From contig JBAJFE010000046.1 in NCBI GenBank assembly GCA_037903355.1, positions 62,001 through 126,000 on the forward strand: 64,000 nt of DNA. The letters are read 5' to 3'. The notes below the pieces were generated by a model. That model was not told the origin of the DNA and searched no databases. It was given only the letters and a program-made list of their open reading frames with translations. Position numbers and translations under genes: made by a program. This DNA is from Trichuris trichiura (taxonomy: Eukaryota; Nematoda; Enoplea; Trichinellida; Trichuridae). Of the stretch, positions 60,987 through 64,000 are shown one piece after another (the stretch's first letter is position 1; the number at the start of each line of letters is the position of its first letter).

Positions 60987-61178
60987 TTTTTTCAAAGTCA
61001 AGTTCTTCGAAGAAATGAAAGTGTTACGTGCGACTTTTGTGAAAAGTTTTCTATGTACTGCCCTCATGGAGGTCCACCTTTTGGCCTTTGCGTTTCCATA
61101 GCAATCGCGAGTGATCCAACGTGTTATCCCTTGTTTGAGTTGCTACTAGATTGTTTTAAACCTAATCGTAGAATGTGA
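60987..61178 (+). other. Weak candidate exon with a PRDM-like Cys/His knuckle
   Basis: An acceptor TCTCTTAG (to 60986) opens a 63-codon frame ending in TGA. It contains TCDFCEKFSMYCPHGGPPF, which recalls the C-x2-C...C-x-HG-P-P motif before the PR domain of PRDM methyltransferases. No PR domain or zinc-finger exons were found around it. It could be chance. Confidence 0.2.
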
Positions 61179-62139
61179 ATCGCTTTCCGTTTGAGACAAG
61201 TTCAGCTTTGAAGTTTAGTTTCGAAGATTGCGATAGGTTTGTGATACATTGTTTGAAACGATGGTGGTGTTTCTGTTAGTAAATATGGCCCTGACTGGAA
61301 GCAGTTTGACCTGAGGGGCCGACATCAAACATCTTTCCGTCTTCTATTCCTACAATTGTTCGATAGCAGATAGCAGCGATCAAAGCACGCTGAGGCAAAA
61401 CCACTTCGATCCAGAAATATGGATAGAATAATTCATGCGTAAGAATAACCGGTAAAGCTAAAGTTCAAATGGATAAGTGAGGAAAGACATGCAAGGGCAT
61501 ACATAATTGTCGACATTAAAGCACTTGCAGGAATTAACCTTGTAGTTTATGCAGAATAAAAGCGAGTAAGTTTCCTTTGACATGAGAACACGTTGATTTT
61601 TGAAGTTCCTAACCGTATGTAAATGCGTACAGCATCCGTCTGTTCTTTCCTAAATTCTTTGTAATTCATTTGCTGCATTTTGACAGTTTCATTTCAACAA
61701 CCGATTACTGAAGTGAGCCTATACTGCTTTGGAAATAGGAAATCCACTTAAGTGTTCGCGTTGGTTTTTTATGCAAACGATTTTGGATAATAGTTATTTT
61801 TTACCGTCCCGTCTTTTTCAAGGACTTCTAGTAGTTGGTAAAATAAAAGTACTTCATATTTCAAAATATTCAAGGCCACTCGAGTCCCGTCTTCAGTGGG
61901 AAGATGAAGAATGAATGAAACAATAACTTAAGTCGCCTTTTCTTAATTCCTGTAGAATAAGGGACACGAGTGGTCTTAAAACATTTAAATATAAAGTCCT
62001 TTTAACCTCATCAATACCAGCGGTTACTAATCATCGAGAAAGGTAGAACAAAAATCTGCAGCATTTCGCGCATCTGCCTGACTTTTAGTTTGCTATCGAG
62101 AAAAAAATTGAGAAAATGCGTAAGCTTATCCTTTCGAAA

Positions 62140-62400
62140 AACAGGATGTCTTTTAACAGGCTTGAATAGTTTCATAGTAGATCTTCAGATTCACGGGTTT
62201 TGCCTGTTGGGTGTAAACAAGCTCCCCAACACTGCTGACGACGGAACACGAGCAGTTCCGAAACGTACGGTATTCGTTTTGTTCTGTAATTTCTCTAACA
62301 ATTTGCTCATCCATCCGTTGGTAGGGCATTTTGAAGTTTACTTACAGATACACCCAACAGGCAAAACCCGTGAATCTGAAGATCTACTATGAAGCTTATC
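62140..62400. repeat. MITE family 1 (copy b)
   Basis: Inverted arms (AGATCTTCAGATTCACGGGT with complement at 62370-62388, plus the GTGT/CACCCAACAGGCAAAACCC segment) flank a core with CAGTTCCGAAACGTACGGTA and GCTCATCCATCCGTTGGTAG. The core is nearly the same as in copy a at 230-430. No coding capacity. Confidence 0.7.
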
Positions 62401-64000
62401 CTTTCTTGGAAAGAATTTTTAATTTCTTGTCTTAAAGCACCAATAATCGTTGCATGACCAAATTTTAAGCAAAGCAGTGAGTAGATGTTCGTAATGCTTG
62501 TTGGTGAAGTTCTTGAATGACAGATGAACGAGAAGTTAGAACCCTCCCCTCCTTAAAGTAGCCACTAAATAGAAATATGTTACACTTTTCTAGTCACCAT
62601 GCAGATGTTCTTGTATCCAATGTTGGTTTGAAACGTCGCTTTGGTTCGTTATCTCGTTTGTTGTGCGATTTAGTAAACACGTCACTTGCGTTCATAATTC
62701 CCATGCTTCTCTTCCAATTTTAAAAGATTTCTCCTGGTTTCTCGGTGCATAAGGGAAACCGCTTATCCACTTGACACGTTATTCTAAGTGTCATATGCTG
62801 TACCCAAGGATGCACAAGAAATTACAGTACAAAATTAATTAAGCAGACATGATACGCACCTTTCAAAACACTTGATTTCATTGGTTTACTACTAACGCTT
62901 TTGTTGTTCCTTTCGCTTCAACGTTGTTCCTATACGATTCCTTCGCGTGACCTCGTTGATTAGCAACCGGCAACGCGTAGATTTCATGGGTGAATAAAAC
63001 TCAGCGTTGACAACTCACAAGTTTTCCTTATAAATTGCCTTCCAATCGATGACAATAATAACCACCTTAATCTATTTCAGAGACTAAATGCAAGCCGGTT
63101 AAGATTTTTTTGTTTGTCATTTCTAAGCAAGCTGTGCCGTTAGAAGTATCAATCCATTAAAAATTCTTCTGAATTTAGTTGAATGAGATTTGTAACTTTT
63201 CATCAAAATAGTAGTTATTCTTGCAATCTGACGTTGTTATTCCGGCAGAAAATTTGTTTTTCTTATAAAATAGCGCTGAGTTTCCATTATTCGATTATAC
63301 GACTGTTTATAGCGGATCGACTTACAAGTAATAGTTATCGAGCTATTACTACCGAGTGTTACTACCTTTGTAATTTCACCAGTGTTGTCTCAGTTCCCAG
63401 TTTCAGCACTGAAGCAAAAGGTATTAAAGTTGAGCGTTCCAGTAGCAAAGATATCTGATAAGCATCATTGTTGCTTCTGCAAAGTAGGTGCTTCTTGTTT
63501 TACAAAAAGATTGCTTAGTAATCGAAAAACGAACTTCATTTGTCATTACATTCGGAACTTTGTTTGTCCGGCTGATAGCAAAGTGGACAATAAGTGATGA
63601 AAACTGAAGATGAAAGTGGAGACATAAAGGGGTCAGCGAATTTGGTTACAGCTTAAAAGTTTAAAAAAGTCGGTTAAGTTGGTTCTCTTAAGCTAATACT
63701 CTGGGGTACTAAATAAGCGTATTAGCGGCTAATCTTTTTGCATGTTTCTGTTCAATAACTCGTCATTTCATCTTTTGATTCTATTTATTTTTTACCTACT
63801 TCAGTTTCTTTCTTCTTTCCTTATTCTTCTCTTGCTTGTTCTTTTCGGCATTCTTCCTCCGTCATTTGTATTTTTAGTTTATTTCTATATTATAACAACG
63901 AAGAAAGCAAAAAAGACGCTGGGATGAATTACAATAATGAAATTCCATTTCCAGTTCAGGCTGTATGTAACTGGAAGAAGAACAGGAAAACAAAACAAAA

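Larger units (their letters stand above)
56092..64000. other. 7.9 kb without a supported gene
   Basis: AT-rich sequence upstream of multi-SH2 copy B. Open frames are short (mostly 60-100 codons) and give no family resemblance, apart from the weak candidate at 60987-61178 and the MITE near 62.2 kb. Confidence 0.5.

Noticed and set aside
61280..61380. Frame with YGPDWKQFDLRGRHQ, vaguely Myb/SANT-like
   Set aside because: Too short, followed by a stop, and the helix pattern of a SANT domain is not completed.
63382..63597. Open frame with several Cys/His (HCCFCKVGASCF...CH)
   Set aside because: Spacing fits no zinc-binding family that I know, and no neighbouring exons were found.
1..64000. CRISPR arrays, bacterial operons, rRNA or tRNA genes
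   Set aside because: None seen; gene structure is eukaryotic throughout.

Overview
The window is animal nuclear DNA, most likely from a nematode. It is AT-rich, with genes split by many 43-60 bp GT-AG introns, phase-consistent exon joins, no operon-like bacterial features, and many inverted-repeat and cut-and-paste transposon remnants. The short introns and compact genes would fit a clade I (Trichuris/Trichinella-like) worm, but that is an inference; the species cannot be named from the sequence alone.

Layout. (1) 1-11.1 kb, + strand: a class B (secretin-type) neuropeptide/hormone GPCR, cut by the left window edge. Its 5.6-kb intron carries an internally deleted Ty3/gypsy LTR element that was itself hit by a mariner; its next, 4.1-kb intron carries two foldback elements. 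(2) 11.3-13.6 kb, - strand: a short NFRKB/INO80-complex DEUBAD protein, convergent with the GPCR. (3) 16.1-19.0 kb, +: a membrane-anchored trefoil + GH31 alpha-glucosidase-like protein whose catalytic nucleophile Asp is replaced by Ala. (4) 19.6 kb, +: a lone exon resembling the N-terminus of a centromeric H3 (CENP-A). (5) 22.9-34.4 kb, +: a complete 24-exon WDR7/rabconnectin-3 beta gene with a hAT remnant in one intron. (6) 35.0-37.3 kb, +: a GDE1-type glycerophosphodiester phosphodiesterase. (7) 37.6-40.2 kb, -: TMUB1/2-like membrane ubiquitin-like protein. (8) 41.1 kb, +: NUFIP1-like zinc-finger gene, 3' part unresolved. (9) 45.2-46.1 kb, -: mitochondrial ribosomal protein MRPS31. (10) 47.5-56.1 kb, -: two tandem paralogues that I do not recognise as any named family, each made almost entirely of four SH2-like domains. 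(11) 56.1-64 kb: essentially gene-free apart from a MITE and one weak candidate exon.

The most interesting system is the tandem multi-SH2 pair (627 and 605 residues). Both copies share the same domain order and a 789-nt central exon with phase-0 borders. In both, the phosphotyrosine-binding Arg of the FLVR motif is lost in SH2 domains 1, 2 and 3 (F/F/Y in one copy, F/S/Y in the other) and kept only in domain 4. The domains alternate between two types, so the protein looks like an internally duplicated pair. This suggests an adaptor or scaffold with one working pTyr pocket and three re-purposed SH2 folds.

Exon models were built by hand from reading frames, splice consensus and recollection of family sequences. 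Where I give an exon list, the lengths add up to an intact reading frame. No database search or RNA evidence was available. Most intergenic stretches show nothing I can support and are marked so.
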